Shown one piece after another: positions 28,190-37,083 of a DNA stretch of 64,000 nucleotides; positions within the stretch are counted from its first letter, which is position 1; the number at the start of each line of letters is the position of its first letter. The stretch comes from Azoarcus sp. PA01 (GTDB lineage: Bacteria; Pseudomonadota; Gammaproteobacteria; Burkholderiales; Rhodocyclaceae). A program made the translations under genes and the position numbers. The notes beneath the pieces were generated by a model. It had not been told where the DNA came from, ran no database searches, and saw nothing but the letters and a program-made list of their open reading frames with translations. The stretch covers positions 1,116,001 to 1,180,000 of the forward strand of contig LARU01000004.1 in the NCBI GenBank assembly GCA_001274695.2. Direction: 5' to 3'.

Positions 28190-28234
28190 CGTCGGGCTGA
28201 CGTAGCGCGTGCGAAGCTGAACGGGCTGTATATA
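28171..28234. repeat. Diverged direct repeat B covering the start of the exonuclease gene
   Basis: This copy matches 26399-26462 without gaps. It contains the ATG and first six codons of the exonuclease (MIPDFL), the leader with gcgaagctgaa, and on the minus strand TAATATATAC, a possible -10 region. It therefore looks like a duplicated promoter plus start region rather than a random similarity. Confidence 0.7.
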
Positions 28235-28279
28235 TTATCAGCTCGGCAAACGTGCTGCAGCGAGGCAGCGGCACACGGT

Positions 28280-29710
28280 TCAGCGCTCGGGCCGCAGCTG
28301 GATCGCCTTGTACTCGAGGAATTCCTCGAGCCCGTACACGCCGTTCTCGCGCCCGAGTCCCGACTGCCGGTAGCCGCCGAACGGCGCGAGCGGATTCCAC
28401 GGCGCGCCATTGACATCGACCTGGCCGGTGCGGATGCGGCGCGCGACCGCGAGCGCATGTTCGTCGCTGCCGGCCCACACGCTGCCGGCGAGCCCGTAAA
28501 TCGAATCGTTCGCGACGCGAACCGCATCCTCGTCGCCGTCGTGCGGCAGGATCACGAGCACCGGGCCGAAGATCTCCTCCTGCGCGACGGTCGCTTTCGG
28601 GTCCTCGACGACGAGCACCGTCGGTGCGACGAAGAAACCTTCGCCCGCAGGCGCCGCATCGACGCCGCCGCACGCGAGCCGCGCGCCTTCGTCGACGCCG
28701 CGACGGATGTAGCCGACGACGCGGTCGCGCTGCGCCTGCGACACCAGCGGCCCGAGCCGGCTGCCTTCGGCGAGCGCCGGGCCGACCATGAACGACGACG
28801 CCGTGGCGGCGGCGAGCTTCGCCGCTTCGTCGAGCTTGGCGCGCGGTACGAGCAGGCGCGTATGCGCCGAGCAGGTCTGCCCGGAGTTCAGCAGGCAGTT
28901 CGACACCGTGCCCTTCACTGCCGCGGCGAGATCCGCGTCGTCGAGCACGATCGCCGCCGACTTGCCGCCGAGTTCGAGCGCGACTTTCTTCACCGTCGCC
29001 GCGGCAAGCTCGGCGACGCGCCGCCCGGCCTGCGTCGAACCGGTGAAAGACACCATGTCGACGCGCGGGTCCGATGCGAGCACTTCACCGACGACCGGGC
29101 CGTAGCCGGTGACGAGATTGAAGACGCCGGGCGGCAGCCCGGCCGCTTCGATGATCTCGGCAAGAATGAACGCGTTGATCGGCGCGACTTCGGACGGCTT
29201 CAGCACGACCGTGCAGCCCGCGGCGAGCGCCGGCGCGACTTTCAGCGTGACTTGGTTCAGCGGGAAGTTCCACGGCGTGATCGCGCCGACGACGCCGACC
29301 GGCTCGCGCACGACGAGCGAACTGCCGACGCGCGCTTCCCATTCGAACTCGCGGGCGAGCTTCGCATAGTGCTGCCAGCTCGCGAGCGGCCCGCCGACCT
29401 GGATCCGCGACGCCATTTTCAGCGGCATGCCGACTTCGTGCGCGATCGCCAGCGCGAGCTCGTCGCTGCGCGCCTGGACGCCGGCGGCGATGCGCTCGAG
29501 GTATTGCGCGCGTTCCGCGGGGGACGTGCGCGACCACGCGTCGAACGCGCCGCGCGCCGCGGCGATCGCCGCTTCGGCGTCCGCCGCCACGCCTTCGGGA
29601 ATGCGCGCATAGACCGACGCGTCGCTCGGGTCGATGACGTCGATGAAGCCGCGGCCTTGCGGCGCGACCCAGCGGCCGTCGATGAAAAGCTTGTCGCGTA
29701 CCAGAGTCAT
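28280..29710 (-). CDS. NAD(P)+-dependent aldehyde dehydrogenase
   Basis: A 476-residue aldehyde dehydrogenase oxidising an aldehyde to its acid. The cofactor loop [15 protein letters not shown], the catalytic glutamate in [14 protein letters not shown], and the catalytic cysteine in [11 protein letters not shown] are present. ATG 29710 has gaggac upstream and gives a normal N-terminus ([15 protein letters not shown]); the longer open frame to 30400 is spurious. It is close to the class that handles aromatic and short aliphatic aldehydes, but the substrate cannot be read. It stands alone, with a large hairpin repeat upstream. Confidence 0.9.
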   Translation of the reverse strand: MTLVRDKLFIDGRWVAPQGRGFIDVIDPSDASVYARIPEGVAADAEAAIAAARGAFDAWSRTSPAERAQYLERIAAGVQARSDELALAIAHEVGMPLKMASRIQVGGPLASWQHYAKLAREFEWEARVGSSLVVREPVGVVGAITPWNFPLNQVTLKVAPALAAGCTVVLKPSEVAPINAFILAEIIEAAGLPPGVFNLVTGYGPVVGEVLASDPRVDMVSFTGSTQAGRRVAELAAATVKKVALELGGKSAAIVLDDADLAAAVKGTVSNCLLNSGQTCSAHTRLLVPRAKLDEAAKLAAATASSFMVGPALAEGSRLGPLVSQAQRDRVVGYIRRGVDEGARLACGGVDAAPAGEGFFVAPTVLVVEDPKATVAQEEIFGPVLVILPHDGDEDAVRVANDSIYGLAGSVWAGSDEHALAVARRIRTGQVDVNGAPWNPLAPFGGYRQSGLGRENGVYGLEEFLEYKAIQLRPER

Positions 29711-29787
29711 GGAGCAGTCCTCGCCTAAAAGGAAAACCCGTCGACCGTAACGGGCCGGTAACGTTGCACGCCGGCGCCGCAACAGTA

Positions 29788-29911
29788 ACCGTTCGCCCTG
29801 CCCCCTTCGACTTCGCTCAGGACAGGCTTGTCGAAGGGCGCTGCCACAACCGTTCGCCCTGAGCGTGTCGAAGGGTGCTGCCAAGGCTTCGACAAGCTCA
29901 GCCCGAACGGT
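29788..29911. repeat. Dispersed hairpin repeat, copy 3 (double element)
   Basis: Two elements are arranged in tandem: ACCGTTCGCCCTG...GAAGGGC, then AACCGTTCGCCCTGAGCG ...GCTCAGCCCGAACGGT. It occupies most of the 227 bases between the aldehyde dehydrogenase start and the end of nnrS, so both the dehydrogenase promoter and any nnrS terminator must lie in or beside it. Confidence 0.8.
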
Positions 29912-29937
29912 ATTCAGCGACCGCGCGCAGCGGCTTT

Positions 29938-31101
29938 TCAGTGCACCTTGCCGTCGATCCGCGCCTGCAGCAGGAAAGGCGTGTAGCGCCACGCGAGCAG
30001 GCCGAAAGCGGCCGCCCAGCACAGCGCCGAGAGGTCGATCCACAGCACGTAGCGGGCGGGGTCGAGCTGCGTCAGCACGATGCGCAGCACGAAGCCCGCG
30101 AGCATGATCCACAGCACGAGCTTGTCGGCCGGCTCGAACACCACTTTGCGTCCGGTATGGCCTTTCGAAATACGCACCAGCATCGCCGGGATGACCAGCC
30201 CCATCGTGCCGAAAGTGAACACATGCAGCGCCAGCGCCCCGGTCCAGGCCGGCGGGGCCCAGATGTCGAGCGCGGCGAGCAGCAGCTGCACGATGATCGC
30301 GAGATAGCCGAGATACATGACCGCAAGATCGAGCCGGCGCAGTCCGAGCTGCGGCTTCCAGAACACGAAGCGGATCGCCAGGAGCAGCGCCAGCGCGCAC
30401 GAGAGCGTCGCCGCGAGCGACGGCGGCATCAGGCCGGCGAGCGCGAGCGACACCGCGAGCAGCTTGATCGCGGTGTCGAGCAGCGGATGGCGCAACAGCT
30501 CGACCTGGAAGATGCCTTTCATGAACTGCGTCAAGGTACGCTCCATCATCACGAGGAACGCGACGCGGAACAGTCCGAGCGCCATCAGCCAGCCGGCGCG
30601 GAAGTGCTCAGGGCTCAGGATCAGGTACTTCGCGAGCAGGAAAGCCGGCAGGATCAGCAGGAAGAAGTAGTTGTCGCGACCAAAGCTGTCCGTCGCGCGG
30701 TGGCGCACGAGCGTCCACATCAGCATCGCGACGATCGCGGCGAGGAACGCCACATTGGACAGCGCGAACAGCGCCGGCGGCCAGCTTCCGCCGAAAAGCA
30801 TGCCGATCCGCTCGACCAGCCACAACGCCACCAGCAGCATCAGCGCCGGTCCGTGGTGGCCGCGGATCTGCACCCAGTTCTTCGACGCCGTCAGCAGGAA
30901 GCCGCCGATGACCGCCCAGCCGAAGCCGAAGAACATCTCGTGCGCGTGCCATTGCACGCCGGAAAAGCGCGGCGACGGCAGCGCCGCGTGGCCGACGAAG
31001 ATCGCCGCCCATGCCAGCGGAAACACGATGCCGGACAGGCAGGCGAGGATGAAGAAAGGCCGGAAGCCGACCAGCCATACGGGGTGCGTGGAGAATTTCA
31101 T
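29938..31101 (-). CDS. nnrS: NnrS family membrane protein
   Basis: A 387-residue inner-membrane protein with about twelve predicted helices. The N-terminal [20 protein letters not shown] and [20 protein letters not shown] are the NnrS signature, whose histidines are thought to bind heme or copper. NnrS proteins are tied to denitrification and protect against nitrosative stress; the exact reaction is not known. I found no clear Fnr/NnrR box in the 170 bases upstream. A second, distant NnrS is encoded at 56524-57762. It is divergent from the hydroxypyruvate isomerase gene. Confidence 0.9.
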   Translation of the reverse strand: MKFSTHPVWLVGFRPFFILACLSGIVFPLAWAAIFVGHAALPSPRFSGVQWHAHEMFFGFGWAVIGGFLLTASKNWVQIRGHHGPALMLLVALWLVERIGMLFGGSWPPALFALSNVAFLAAIVAMLMWTLVRHRATDSFGRDNYFFLLILPAFLLAKYLILSPEHFRAGWLMALGLFRVAFLVMMERTLTQFMKGIFQVELLRHPLLDTAIKLLAVSLALAGLMPPSLAATLSCALALLLAIRFVFWKPQLGLRRLDLAVMYLGYLAIIVQLLLAALDIWAPPAWTGALALHVFTFGTMGLVIPAMLVRISKGHTGRKVVFEPADKLVLWIMLAGFVLRIVLTQLDPARYVLWIDLSALCWAAAFGLLAWRYTPFLLQARIDGKVH

Positions 31102-31272
31102 GCTCAGCGTCTGGGTGCGGGGCGCTCGTGCGCACCGGAAGGGACGGAAACTGCGAAACCGCGCGGATCATAACCCGTGATCGCGAAAGGGCGCGCGCGG
31201 GAATACACTTTATCGCCGCTGCGCTGACCCGCTGCCGCTCGCAACGGGACTGAAACGACTAGGAAAACCTCA

Positions 31273-32106
31273 ATGCCCGGATTTGCCGCGAACCTCACGA
31301 TGCTGTTCAACGAACTCGACTTCCTCGAGCGCTTCGACGCCGCTGCGCAGGCCGGCTTCCGCGGCGTCGAGTTCCAGTTCCCGTATGCGCTGCCGAAGGA
31401 GGCGATCGCCGAGCGGCTCGACCGCGCCGGGCTCGTGCAGGTGTTGCACAACCTGCCCGCAGGCGACTGGGAGCGCGGCGAGCGCGGCATCGCGTGCCAG
31501 CCCGAGCGCGTCGGCGAGTTTCAGGACGGTGTCGGATGCGCGATCGAGTACGCGCAGGCGCTCGGCTGCGCGCAGCTCAACTGCCTCGCCGGCATCGCGC
31601 CGGCCGGAGCCGATGCGGACACGCTGCAAGAGACTTTCGTCGCGAACCTGCGCTTCGCCGCAGGCAAGCTCGGCGAAGCCGGCATCCGCTTGCTGATCGA
31701 GCCGATCAACACCTGGGACATTCCGGGCTTCTATCTGAACCGCACCGCGCAGGCGGCCGCCCTCATCGACGCGGTCGGCTCGGACAACCTTTTCATCCAG
31801 TACGACATCTACCACGCGCAGCGCATGGAAGGCGAACTCGGCAACACGATCGCGCGCCATCTGCCGAAGATCGCGCACATGCAGGTGGCCGACACTCCGG
31901 GGCGCAACGAACCAGGCACGGGCGAAATCAATTTCGCGTGGCTGTTCGCCCACATCGACCGCCTCGGTTACGACGGCTGGATCGGTTGCGAATACCGCCC
32001 CGCTGCGCGCACCCTCGACGGGCTCGGCTGGATCGACGCGCTCACCGCAGCGCCCGGAGGGCTGACTCCCCGCACGAGAGGCGGCGAGGACGCGCAGCTC
32101 GCGTGA
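31273..32106 (+). CDS. hyi: Hydroxypyruvate isomerase family protein
   Basis: A 277-residue xylose-isomerase-like TIM barrel. FAANLTMLFNELDFLERF at the start, EFQFPYALPKE, LIEPINTWDIPGFYLN, IQYDIYHAQRMEG and PGRNEPGTGEINF contain the metal-binding glutamate, aspartate and histidine residues of the Hyi/OtnI family. It would interconvert hydroxypyruvate and tartronate semialdehyde, or a related 2-oxo-sugar acid. No glyoxylate carboligase or tartronate reductase gene is adjacent, so the pathway here is uncertain. Confidence 0.9.
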   Translation: MPGFAANLTMLFNELDFLERFDAAAQAGFRGVEFQFPYALPKEAIAERLDRAGLVQVLHNLPAGDWERGERGIACQPERVGEFQDGVGCAIEYAQALGCAQLNCLAGIAPAGADADTLQETFVANLRFAAGKLGEAGIRLLIEPINTWDIPGFYLNRTAQAAALIDAVGSDNLFIQYDIYHAQRMEGELGNTIARHLPKIAHMQVADTPGRNEPGTGEINFAWLFAHIDRLGYDGWIGCEYRPAARTLDGLGWIDALTAAPGGLTPRTRGGEDAQLA

Positions 32107-32236
32107 TCGCCCCGGAGTTCGGCGAGCGGCTCCCGATGCGGCGCGGCACGGATGCAAAATACGTGACGCTCGGCTGCACTCCGTGTTACACCGCCGGCAG
32201 CGCACCCCACCTGTACCCGCCCCCGGAGATTCGCCG

Positions 32237-32497
32237 ATGCAAACTCTCGCCCGCCTGCTCTGCCTTGCCGCACTCTGCGTGGCCGTGACCGCGTGCAGCA
32301 AGGTCACCGTCGAGAACTACGACAAGATCAGGGTCGGCATGACGTACGACGAAGTCAAGCAGCTGCTCGGCGCGCCGAACCGGTGCAGCGACGTGATGAC
32401 GGTGAAAAGCTGCACGTGGGGCGACGAGAAGCGGCACGTGCAGGTGAGCTTCGTCGCCGACCAGGTGGTGCTGTTCAGCTCCGAGAACCTGCGCTAG
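32237..32497 (+). CDS. DUF3862-type small lipoprotein
   Basis: An 86-residue exported lipoprotein. The signal sequence MQTLARLLCLAALCVAVTAC ends in a lipobox with the lipidated cysteine at residue 20. The mature part (VENYDKIRVGMTYDEVKQLL, then APNRCSD and KSCTWGDE) matches the DUF3862/BLIP-like fold shared with SmpA/OmlA proteins of the outer membrane. ATG 32237 has a cggag ribosome site upstream. The last 23 bases overlap the end of the convergent EamA gene. Function unknown; envelope assembly is possible. Confidence 0.83.
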   Translation: MQTLARLLCLAALCVAVTACSKVTVENYDKIRVGMTYDEVKQLLGAPNRCSDVMTVKSCTWGDEKRHVQVSFVADQVVLFSSENLR

Positions 32498-33395
32498 CGG
32501 CGCGGGCCTGCAGCTGCCTGCCGCGCAGCGCGATCGCGCTGATCAGGCCGAGCGCGACAGCGATGCACAGCATGCCGATGGATTCGGGTCCGCTCGGTCG
32601 CTCACCGAGTTCGACCCAGCCGCTCAGCACGCCGACGGCCGGGATCGCGAGCGACGACAGGCCGGCGAGGCCGGCCGGCAGGCGGTCGAGGATGAACACC
32701 CACATCAGCCACGCGAGCCCCGTCGCCAGCAGGCCGTTGTAGATCAGCGCGGCGATGAAATACGGCGTCAGGCGCGGCGGCTCGGACGGCAGCCACCACG
32801 CGATGACGCACAGCACGAGCGAACCCAGCAGCATCTGCCACGCGGTCAGCGACAGCAAGTCGACCCGGGTGCGGGCGCGCAGCCGCTTGAGCACGATCGC
32901 GCTCGCGGCCCACGCGACGCTGCCGAGCAGCGCCAGCATCGTGCTGAAGAGATCCCCCTGCGGTTTGGACGGGTCGAGGATGAAGACGAGCCCGACCAGC
33001 GCCAGCGCGACGGCGACCCACTGCAGGCCGCGTACCCGTTCGCCGAGAAACACCCATGCCATCGGCAGCAGCCAGAACGGCATCGCATAGACGAGCACTG
33101 CCGTCTTGCCGGCACCGCCGCTAACGAGAGCCCACTGGATCAGCGCCGTGAAGGCGGTCGTCTGCAGCAAGCCGAGCAGCAGCGTCGAGCCGAGAGCGAC
33201 CGGCCGCAGCGGCTGACGCCGCAGCGCGAGCACCGCGAACAGCGCGAGCGCACCGAACAGCGTGCGGACCGCCGAGAAGTCGAACGGATCGGCATAGCGC
33301 ATGACGTTCTTCATGACGACCCAGTTGTAGCCCCAGATCAGCGACAGCAGCACGAGGATTGCGGCCGCCAGCTTGAGTTCGAGATTCTTTTTCAT
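32475..33395 (-). CDS. EamA/DMT-family transporter
   Basis: A 306-residue inner-membrane protein with ten predicted helices in two EamA repeats: LVLLSLIWGYNWVVMKNVMR at helix 1 and YNGLLATGLAWLMWVFILDR in the second half. Such proteins export metabolites such as amino acids or take up small solutes; the substrate is unknown. ATG 33395 is chosen because the residues upstream to 33524 are hydrophilic and unlike the family; agggcagaca precedes it. Convergent with the small lipoprotein gene, divergent from the TerB gene. Confidence 0.88.
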   Translation of the reverse strand: MKKNLELKLAAAILVLLSLIWGYNWVVMKNVMRYADPFDFSAVRTLFGALALFAVLALRRQPLRPVALGSTLLLGLLQTTAFTALIQWALVSGGAGKTAVLVYAMPFWLLPMAWVFLGERVRGLQWVAVALALVGLVFILDPSKPQGDLFSTMLALLGSVAWAASAIVLKRLRARTRVDLLSLTAWQMLLGSLVLCVIAWWLPSEPPRLTPYFIAALIYNGLLATGLAWLMWVFILDRLPAGLAGLSSLAIPAVGVLSGWVELGERPSGPESIGMLCIAVALGLISAIALRGRQLQARAASAGSRS

Positions 33396-33598
33396 TGTCT
33401 GCCCTGTTGGAACGCCGTCGCGAGCCTGCCATTCGATGTCTTCGAAGCGCCGGAAACCTGCGCCCTGCTCCCGTCGCGAGCTGGTTGCTCCCCTCCCGCC
33501 GCGATGACGCCGCGGCACCTTCACTTCGATGCGGTGTCCCTACGGGAACCGGCCGTCCCCGCGCGCGCCGCCGCCGTCCACCCCGGAGAACTTCGCGA

Positions 33599-34084
33599 AT
33601 GCTTCCTACCCTCAACGACCTGTTCCGCTCGCTGTTCGACGCCCCTCCCGCCGCAGACGAACCGGCCAGCCAGCACACGCTGCAGCTGGCCACTGCGGTG
33701 CTGCTCGTCGAGGTGATGCGCAGTGACGCGAAGATCGGAGCGCAGGAACGCCACGCCGTGCTCGCGGCGCTGCGTGACAAGTTCGCCCTCGCCGACGACG
33801 AGCTCGAGCGCCTGTTCGAGCTGGCCGAAACGCATGCCCGCGAAGCGACCGATTTCTATCATTTCACATCGAAGCTCAACAAGGGCTTCAGCGCCGAACA
33901 GAAATTGCGGATCGTCGAGTTGCTGTGGCAGGTCGCGCTCGCCGACGGCCACATCAGTCATCATGAAAACCACCTGATGCGCAAGCTCGGCGACCTGCTC
34001 CACATTCCTCACGCCGCTTACGTCGCGGCGAAGCAGCGCGCCCGTCAACACATGAACGTGCCCGACGCGCCAGCCGCGCCGTGA
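33599..34084 (+). CDS. TerB-like (tellurite resistance) family protein
   Basis: A 161-residue, all-helical acidic protein of the TerB/DUF533-like fold: AVLLVEVMRSDAKIGAQERH, LFELAETHAREATDFYHF and LWQVALADGHISHHENHLMR carry the paired acidic/histidine metal-binding positions of the family. ATG 33599 follows ccccggagaacttcgcga. It is a single gene, not part of a ter operon, so a general stress or metal-sensing role is more likely than tellurite resistance. The function is not established. Confidence 0.82.
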   Translation: MLPTLNDLFRSLFDAPPAADEPASQHTLQLATAVLLVEVMRSDAKIGAQERHAVLAALRDKFALADDELERLFELAETHAREATDFYHFTSKLNKGFSAEQKLRIVELLWQVALADGHISHHENHLMRKLGDLLHIPHAAYVAAKQRARQHMNVPDAPAAP

Positions 34085-34126
34085 GCGCGCCTCGAGGCAC
34101 CGCGACGAGGCGTACGCACCGCCATC

Positions 34127-34151
34127 GTGCATCCTGGCTGCCGGCATGCAC
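34127..34151. promoter_or_regulatory. Inverted repeat upstream of amt, possible enhancer site
   Basis: GTGCAT (34127-34132) and ATGCAC (34146-34151) form a perfect 6-base inverted repeat with a 13-base gap, about 80-100 bases before the sigma-54-like promoter. The distance suits an upstream activator site, but the gap is longer than that of the usual NtrC site. A second inverted repeat, ACAACT-CCA-AGTTGT, lies at 34189-34203. Confidence 0.3.
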
Positions 34152-34227
34152 CACGGCCGGGATTGCCGCAGTGCGCAGGCCGTGGAAGACAACTCCAAGT
34201 TGTTGAATGAGCACGTATAATTTTTTT

Positions 34228-34243
34228 GGTTCGTTTTTTGCTT
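34228..34243 (+). promoter_or_regulatory. Sigma-54-type promoter of the ammonium transporter gene
   Basis: TGGTTCGTTTTTTGCT has the invariant GG and GC exactly ten bases apart, matching the -24/-12 consensus TGGCACGN4TTGCW at nearly all key positions. Transcription would start near 34253, about 20 bases before the amt ATG. Ammonium transporters are classic NtrC/sigma-54 targets. A TATAAT at 34217-34222 overlaps this zone, but no fitting -35 was found. Confidence 0.65.
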
Positions 34244-34273
34244 TACGGACGGATTTGCCTGTGGAGCCCGTTC

Positions 34274-35476
34274 ATGGAGCAGTTCAAGACCTCGGCCGAC
34301 GTCCTCTTTGTATTGCTCGGCGCCATCATGGTGCTCGCGATGCACGCGGGATTCGCCTTCCTCGAAGTCGGCACGGTGCGCAAGAAAAACCAGGTCAACG
34401 CGCTGGTGAAGATCATCAGCGATTTCGCGATGTCCTCGATCGCGTATTTCCTCATCGGTTACTCGATCGCCTACGGCAGCGATTTTTTCGTCGGAGCAGA
34501 CCGCCTCGTCGCCGGCTCGGGCTATGAGCTGGTCAAGTTCTTCTTCCTGCTCACGTTCGCCGCGGCGATTCCCGCGATCATCTCCGGCGGCATCGCCGAG
34601 CGCGCGCGCTTCGGCCCGCAGCTGATCGCGACGTTCGTCATCGTCGGCTTTCTCTACCCGTTCTTCGAAGGCGTCGTCTGGAACGGCAATCTCGGCTTCC
34701 AGGACTGGCTCGAAGCCGCGTTCGGCGCGAAGTTCCACGACTTCGCCGGCAGCGTCGTCGTGCATGCGTTCGGCGGCTGGATCGCGCTTCCCGCAGTGCT
34801 GCTGCTCGGCGCGCGCCGCGGACGCTACCACAAGGATGGCGCGATCTCGGCGCATCCGCCGTCGAGTATCCCGTTCCTCGCGCTCGGCGCGTGGATCCTC
34901 ACCGTCGGCTGGTTCGGCTTCAACGTCATGAGCGCGCAGCGGCTCGACGCCGTCAACGGGCTCGTCGCGATCAACTCGCTGATGGCGATGGTCGGCGGCA
35001 CGCTCGCCGCACTCGCCGCCGGGCGCAACGATCCGGGCTTCGTGCATAACGGCCCGCTCGCGGGACTCGTCGCAGTGTGCGCCGGCTCGGACCTGATGCA
35101 CCCTGCCGGCGCGCTGGCGGTCGGCGCGGTCGCCGGCGCGCTGTTCGTGTTCCTGTTCACGGTCGCGCAGAACCGCTGGAAGATCGACGACGTGCTCGGC
35201 GTGTGGCCGCTGCACGGCCTGTGCGGCGCGTGGGGCGGCGTCGCGGCGGGAATTTTCGGCTCGACGGCGCTCGGCGGCCTCGGCGGCGTCAGCATCGCCG
35301 CGCAAGCGATCGGAACGCTCGCCGGCATCGGCGTCGCGCTCGCCGGCGGTACGGTGACCTACGGCGCGATCAAGGCGACGATGGGCCTGCGGCTCGACCC
35401 CGAACAGGAATTCGCCGGCGCCGACCTGTCGCTGCACCGCATCTCGGCGACCGCGGAGCGCGAGACGTCGTGGTGA
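34274..35476 (+). CDS. amt: Ammonium transporter, Amt family
   Basis: A 400-residue inner-membrane channel for ammonium with eleven predicted helices. The twin pore histidines lie in SVVVHAFGGW and WPLHGLCGAWGG; the aspartate in KFHDFAGS and the phenylalanine-rich vestibule are also present. ATG 34274 has GGAG eight bases upstream; the frame to 34226 adds non-family residues that lie across the promoter. No glnK gene is adjacent, unlike many amt loci. Regulation is likely by nitrogen status, through the sigma-54-like promoter. Confidence 0.93.
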   Translation: MEQFKTSADVLFVLLGAIMVLAMHAGFAFLEVGTVRKKNQVNALVKIISDFAMSSIAYFLIGYSIAYGSDFFVGADRLVAGSGYELVKFFFLLTFAAAIPAIISGGIAERARFGPQLIATFVIVGFLYPFFEGVVWNGNLGFQDWLEAAFGAKFHDFAGSVVVHAFGGWIALPAVLLLGARRGRYHKDGAISAHPPSSIPFLALGAWILTVGWFGFNVMSAQRLDAVNGLVAINSLMAMVGGTLAALAAGRNDPGFVHNGPLAGLVAVCAGSDLMHPAGALAVGAVAGALFVFLFTVAQNRWKIDDVLGVWPLHGLCGAWGGVAAGIFGSTALGGLGGVSIAAQAIGTLAGIGVALAGGTVTYGAIKATMGLRLDPEQEFAGADLSLHRISATAERETSW

Positions 35477-35553
35477 GCGGCGGCGGGCGTCGCAGAAAAT
35501 AACGTCGGACGGCTAGAATAGGGCAGGTCGGACTCGATCGTGAGCGCGCGTTC

Positions 35554-35569
35554 ATCGCGTTCCCGCGAT
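35554..35569. terminator. Short hairpin after amt
   Basis: ATCGCG-TTCC-CGCGAT is a perfect 6-base-pair hairpin about 80 bases after the amt stop. It is not followed by a T-run, so a terminator role is only possible. The rest of 35477-35753 shows no gene. Confidence 0.3.
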
Positions 35570-35753
35570 CGCGAAAACGACGTCATCCGGTGTATCGGCA
35601 AGCGACGCAGAGGCGACGAACCGCTATTTCCGAAAAAGCGTCAGCTTTGCGCGACCGATCCGCCTCAGCGTTTGAAATGAGCGGCATGACGCGGCGGACG
35701 AAGCCTCGTGGCATGTCCGCTCGACAAGGGGTTAGGCCACGGCGAAGCCATCC

Positions 35754-36179
35754 TCATGATTCCTGCGGCATGCTGTGCCACCACAGCTCGCAGCGCTTGC
35801 AAAGCTCGCCATCGAATTCGGCTTTCAGCAGACCGTCGAGAACCATTCTGGGCAGTGGGTCACCCGGCTTGCGTGCCACGAGATTGGTGCCAGTGGACTT
35901 GGCCCAGATTTGAAACAGCTCCTCGGAGGCCACCTGGTACGTCACGTGCCAATGCGCGATGCCCCCTGAAGGGGTTGTGGCCAGCACTTCATACGCGACC
36001 TGCACATCCTCTTGCAGCTTGACGCGGCGCCAGTATTCGGCGAGCTGCACGTGGCCGCGCTGGACGGCGAACGGCGTATTGTGGTATTCGCCGTCGGCGG
36101 TGAAGAGCGCCGCGAACCTGGATTCATCGCGCTCCTCCCATGCCGCCTTGTAGGCTTTCATGAACTGCTCGATGTTCAC
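35754..36179 (-). CDS. SnoaL-like / NTF2-like family protein
   Basis: A 141-residue protein of the nuclear-transport-factor-2-like fold: MKAYKAAWEERDESRFAALF, ADGEYHNTPF and GGIAHWHVTYQ fit SnoaL-type proteins, small cone-shaped enzymes or ligand binders. The start is a GTG at 36179 with a strong ribosome site (gaaaggagac, four bases away); the longer frame to 36248 reads through that site. Function not known. A perfect 14-base palindrome lies 34 bases upstream and is the likely operator. The base composition looks less GC-rich than its neighbours. Confidence 0.75.
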   Translation of the reverse strand: MNIEQFMKAYKAAWEERDESRFAALFTADGEYHNTPFAVQRGHVQLAEYWRRVKLQEDVQVAYEVLATTPSGGIAHWHVTYQVASEELFQIWAKSTGTNLVARKPGDPLPRMVLDGLLKAEFDGELCKRCELWWHSMPQES

Positions 36180-36212
36180 GGCGTCTCCTTTCGGGGTTTG
36201 ACGTGGTGTGGA

Positions 36213-36226
36213 CGTCAATATTGACG
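36213..36226. promoter_or_regulatory. Perfect 14-base palindrome, candidate operator
   Basis: CGTCAATATTGACG is fully symmetric and contains TTGACG on both strands. It lies 34 bases upstream of the GTG start of the SnoaL-like gene and could be the binding site of a dimeric repressor or, on one strand, include a -35 element. Confidence 0.5.
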
Positions 36227-36569
36227 GATAAGCTCGCGCCTGCTGCATAAGCGGCTGGCGCGATTTTGGCGGAAACGCCCGTCCCTACGCATGTTTGGTG
36301 TCCCCGCAAGCGGGCGTCCAATTGTAAGCGGGAGCTGAAACACCGCAAGGTGTCCGCATCCAACAAGGATTCTGTCACTGGGTTGTCATGCGGATCAAAT
36401 GATGCGCCAAAGTGACGCTCGACGAACGTCCGTCGAACGGCTCCTGCGGGCCGGGACTTCGCGATCGTCTCATGCTGAGCGCTGCCGATCGTTCCGAAAT
36501 TAACCCGAGAAGCAGTTCTTTCCATGTATGTCGGTCCGGGTTCGACCCCTACCTGTCATTCCGGTCCAT
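36227..36569. other. 343-base stretch without a recognisable gene
   Basis: Short open frames exist on both strands, including a 133-codon frame on the minus strand, but none has a ribosome site, a recognisable motif or a plausible protein composition. The segment is less GC-rich than the flanking metabolic genes. Together with the SnoaL-like and VOC genes it may be a small acquired patch. Confidence 0.5.
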
Positions 36570-36929
36570 TCACGCTGGAGGAAAGGGTCGCGAAGGCGGC
36601 GTCGCCAGTGTGAGCAGATTGCCATCAAGGTCATGCACTTGCGCCAACGTCGAGTAGTCGCCCTCAATGTCGTTCCCGAGCACAATTCCCAGGCCCTGCA
36701 GCCTGAGGCGCTCGGCCCCGAGGTCGTCGACGTAAAGGAACATCGCGCCCCTGCCGGCGATTTCGTCGTCTGTTGAAAGCGCTATCCCGACGTGATCGAA
36801 GAGTTCCCACTGCAACAGCGTGTCCATCGGCCGGTTATCCGGTCCACGACCGAGCAGCTTCGTATACCAGCTTTCGGCCGCCGAAAGGTCTGCGGTGAGC
36901 AATGAGGTGTAGATCTTCTGCAGGTTCAC
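36570..36929 (-). CDS. VOC (glyoxalase/bleomycin-resistance fold) family protein
   Basis: A 119-residue single-module vicinal-oxygen-chelate protein: LQKIYTSLLTADLSAAESWY, ELFDHVGIALSTDDE, AMFLYVDDLGAERLRLQGLG and VHDLDGNLLTL follow the paired beta-alpha-beta-beta-beta pattern, the last including the typical DxDGN turn. Metal ligands are not clear enough to predict an enzyme. The GTG at 36929 starts at the first strand with gggaagag upstream; the longer frame to 37013 is unlike the family. Probably a dimer; role unknown. Confidence 0.78.
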   Translation of the reverse strand: MNLQKIYTSLLTADLSAAESWYTKLLGRGPDNRPMDTLLQWELFDHVGIALSTDDEIAGRGAMFLYVDDLGAERLRLQGLGIVLGNDIEGDYSTLAQVHDLDGNLLTLATPPSRPFPPA

Positions 36930-37083
36930 TTTGATCTCTTCCCCGGCAAACACAGTGCAGACGCCCACCCGACCAGCAAGGTTCCCGTGACATCTGGAAC
37001 GGAAAATCGACACCGCCCGGCGGACTTTGCGCGGACGCCCGGCGGCGCCAGCGTCGTCCGGGCGAAAGCGAAGAACACGCGAT

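Noticed and set aside
26954..29728. A 924-codon open frame on the plus strand
   Set aside because: It lies opposite the exonuclease and aldehyde dehydrogenase genes, has an arginine/alanine-rich composition with no motif, and reflects the high GC of the third codon position.
34217..34222. TATAAT as the main amt promoter
   Set aside because: No -35 at a proper distance; the sigma-54-type site directly after it fits better, though both could exist.
36538..36556. GGGTTCGACCCC resembling a tRNA T-arm
   Set aside because: The flanking bases do not pair into a 5-base-pair stem and no other tRNA arms are present.
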